The position numbers and the translations under genes are program-made. 6,518 nt of DNA. Source: JBFKOL01 sp041628815 (GTDB lineage: Bacteria > Bacteroidota > Bacteroidia > Chitinophagales > Saprospiraceae). Positions 5,871-6,518 of this stretch are shown here, piece after piece. Position 1 is the stretch's first letter. Each line of letters starts with the position of its first letter. The notes beneath the pieces are model-generated. The model was not told where the DNA came from. It was given only the letters and a program-made list of their open reading frames with translations, and did no database searches. Location of the stretch: assembly GCA_041628815.1 (NCBI GenBank), contig JBFKOL010000259.1, positions 1-6,518 on the forward strand, given 5' to 3'.

Positions 5871-6518
5871 ATGATCAGATACTTCAAAAAATCAGATGGA
5901 ACCCTTTTGGAAGTAAAACCGTCCCAGGCGGAATGGATCCATGTATCCAGCCCGTTGGATAACAGTGAACTTGAACAGATTGCTGAAGAAGAGGGCTTCC
6001 CATTGGACTTTTTGACCGACTCCCTCGATATCGACGAGCGATCGAGATACGACCGCGAAGATGATGTAAAACTCATTGTTCTTAATAGTCCCATTTTGAA
6101 CCAGGAAGAAAAAGAAAGTGATGCCATCTACATAACCGCCCCGATCGGGATCATCATAAAGAAACGAAAGATCCTCACCATCAGCGCTACAGATAACCCG
6201 GTCATCACCAAATTCTTGAGACAGAGGGTGAAAAACTTTGCTCCTGGAGATCACAAATTATTTGTCCTTCAACTCCTTGAACAAACGGTTTTGCAATTCC
6301 TGGACTGCCTGAAAAAATTGAACCTGAAGAGAAACCTCATCGAACAGGAATTGTACAATTCGAGCCGGAACAAGGAGTTACAACAGTTGCTTAGAATTGA
6401 GAAAAGCCTCGTGTACCTGGTCAATTCGCTAAGTGACAATGACCTCCTTAAGCAAAAGATGCGCCGTACGGATTTTCTCGGTATTCGTGAGCTGGAATAT
6501 CACCAGGATCTATTTGAA
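5871..6518 (+). CDS. corA: CorA-family Mg2+/metal ion channel, 3' end missing
   Basis: The 216 visible residues have no stop before the window edge, so the gene is cut. CorA proteins form pentameric inner-membrane channels for Mg2+ or related divalent metals. The visible part is the N-terminal cytoplasmic domain: FPLDFLTDSLDIDER (43-57), the typical start with acidic metal-sensing character; a beta strand DDVKLIVLNSP (64-74); TAPIGIIIKKRKILTIS (89-105); then the long helices with SRNKELQQLLRIEKSLVYLV (165-184) and NSLSDND (185-191), strongly typical of the family. The two C-terminal membrane helices and the GMN selectivity motif would lie beyond the window, so channel function cannot be verified. 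No in-frame ATG lies upstream, which supports ATG 5871. It is divergent from yidC. Substrate (Mg2+, Co2+, Ni2+ or Zn2+) cannot be told from this part. Confidence 0.9.
   Translation, partial: MIRYFKKSDGTLLEVKPSQAEWIHVSSPLDNSELEQIAEEEGFPLDFLTDSLDIDERSRYDREDDVKLIVLNSPILNQEEKESDAIYITAPIGIIIKKRKILTISATDNPVITKFLRQRVKNFAPGDHKLFVLQLLEQTVLQFLDCLKKLNLKRNLIEQELYNSSRNKELQQLLRIEKSLVYLVNSLSDNDLLKQKMRRTDFLGIRELEYHQDLFE

Overview
The window looks like chromosome of a member of the Bacteroidota. The evidence is a YidC with a large periplasmic domain and a lysine/glutamine-rich tail, a fragment of a secreted tricorn-like (PD40) protein of the kind common in that phylum, almost no Shine-Dalgarno sequences, and matches to the Bacteroidota promoter element TAnnTTTG upstream of two genes. 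The assignment is an inference from these traits and goes no deeper than phylum.

Layout: (1) 1-900, plus strand, the 3' part of a DUF2130 coiled-coil protein with a possible PD-(D/E)XK-like core. (2) 901-1129, a gap with an inverted repeat and a short protein-like stretch. (3) 1130-2149, plus strand, a 339-residue membrane-anchored coiled-coil protein that resembles PspA/ESCRT-III proteins in layout. (4) 2150-2566, no intact gene: a stem-loop, a possible promoter, and the broken start of a tricorn-like protein gene. (5) 2567-3610, minus strand, gpsA. (6) 3697-5547, minus strand, yidC. (7) 5548-5870, a divergent promoter region. (8) 5871 to the window end, plus strand, the cytoplasmic part of a CorA-family Mg2+/metal channel, cut by the window edge.

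gpsA and yidC lie in the same direction 86 bases apart and are both membrane-biogenesis genes (phospholipid precursor supply and membrane protein insertion), so they may share a transcript starting upstream of yidC. The plus-strand pair at the left (DUF2130 protein and PspA-like protein) is the least understood part. The two may work together at the membrane, but only adjacency and shared architecture support that. No tRNA, rRNA, CRISPR array, insertion sequence or phage gene was seen.
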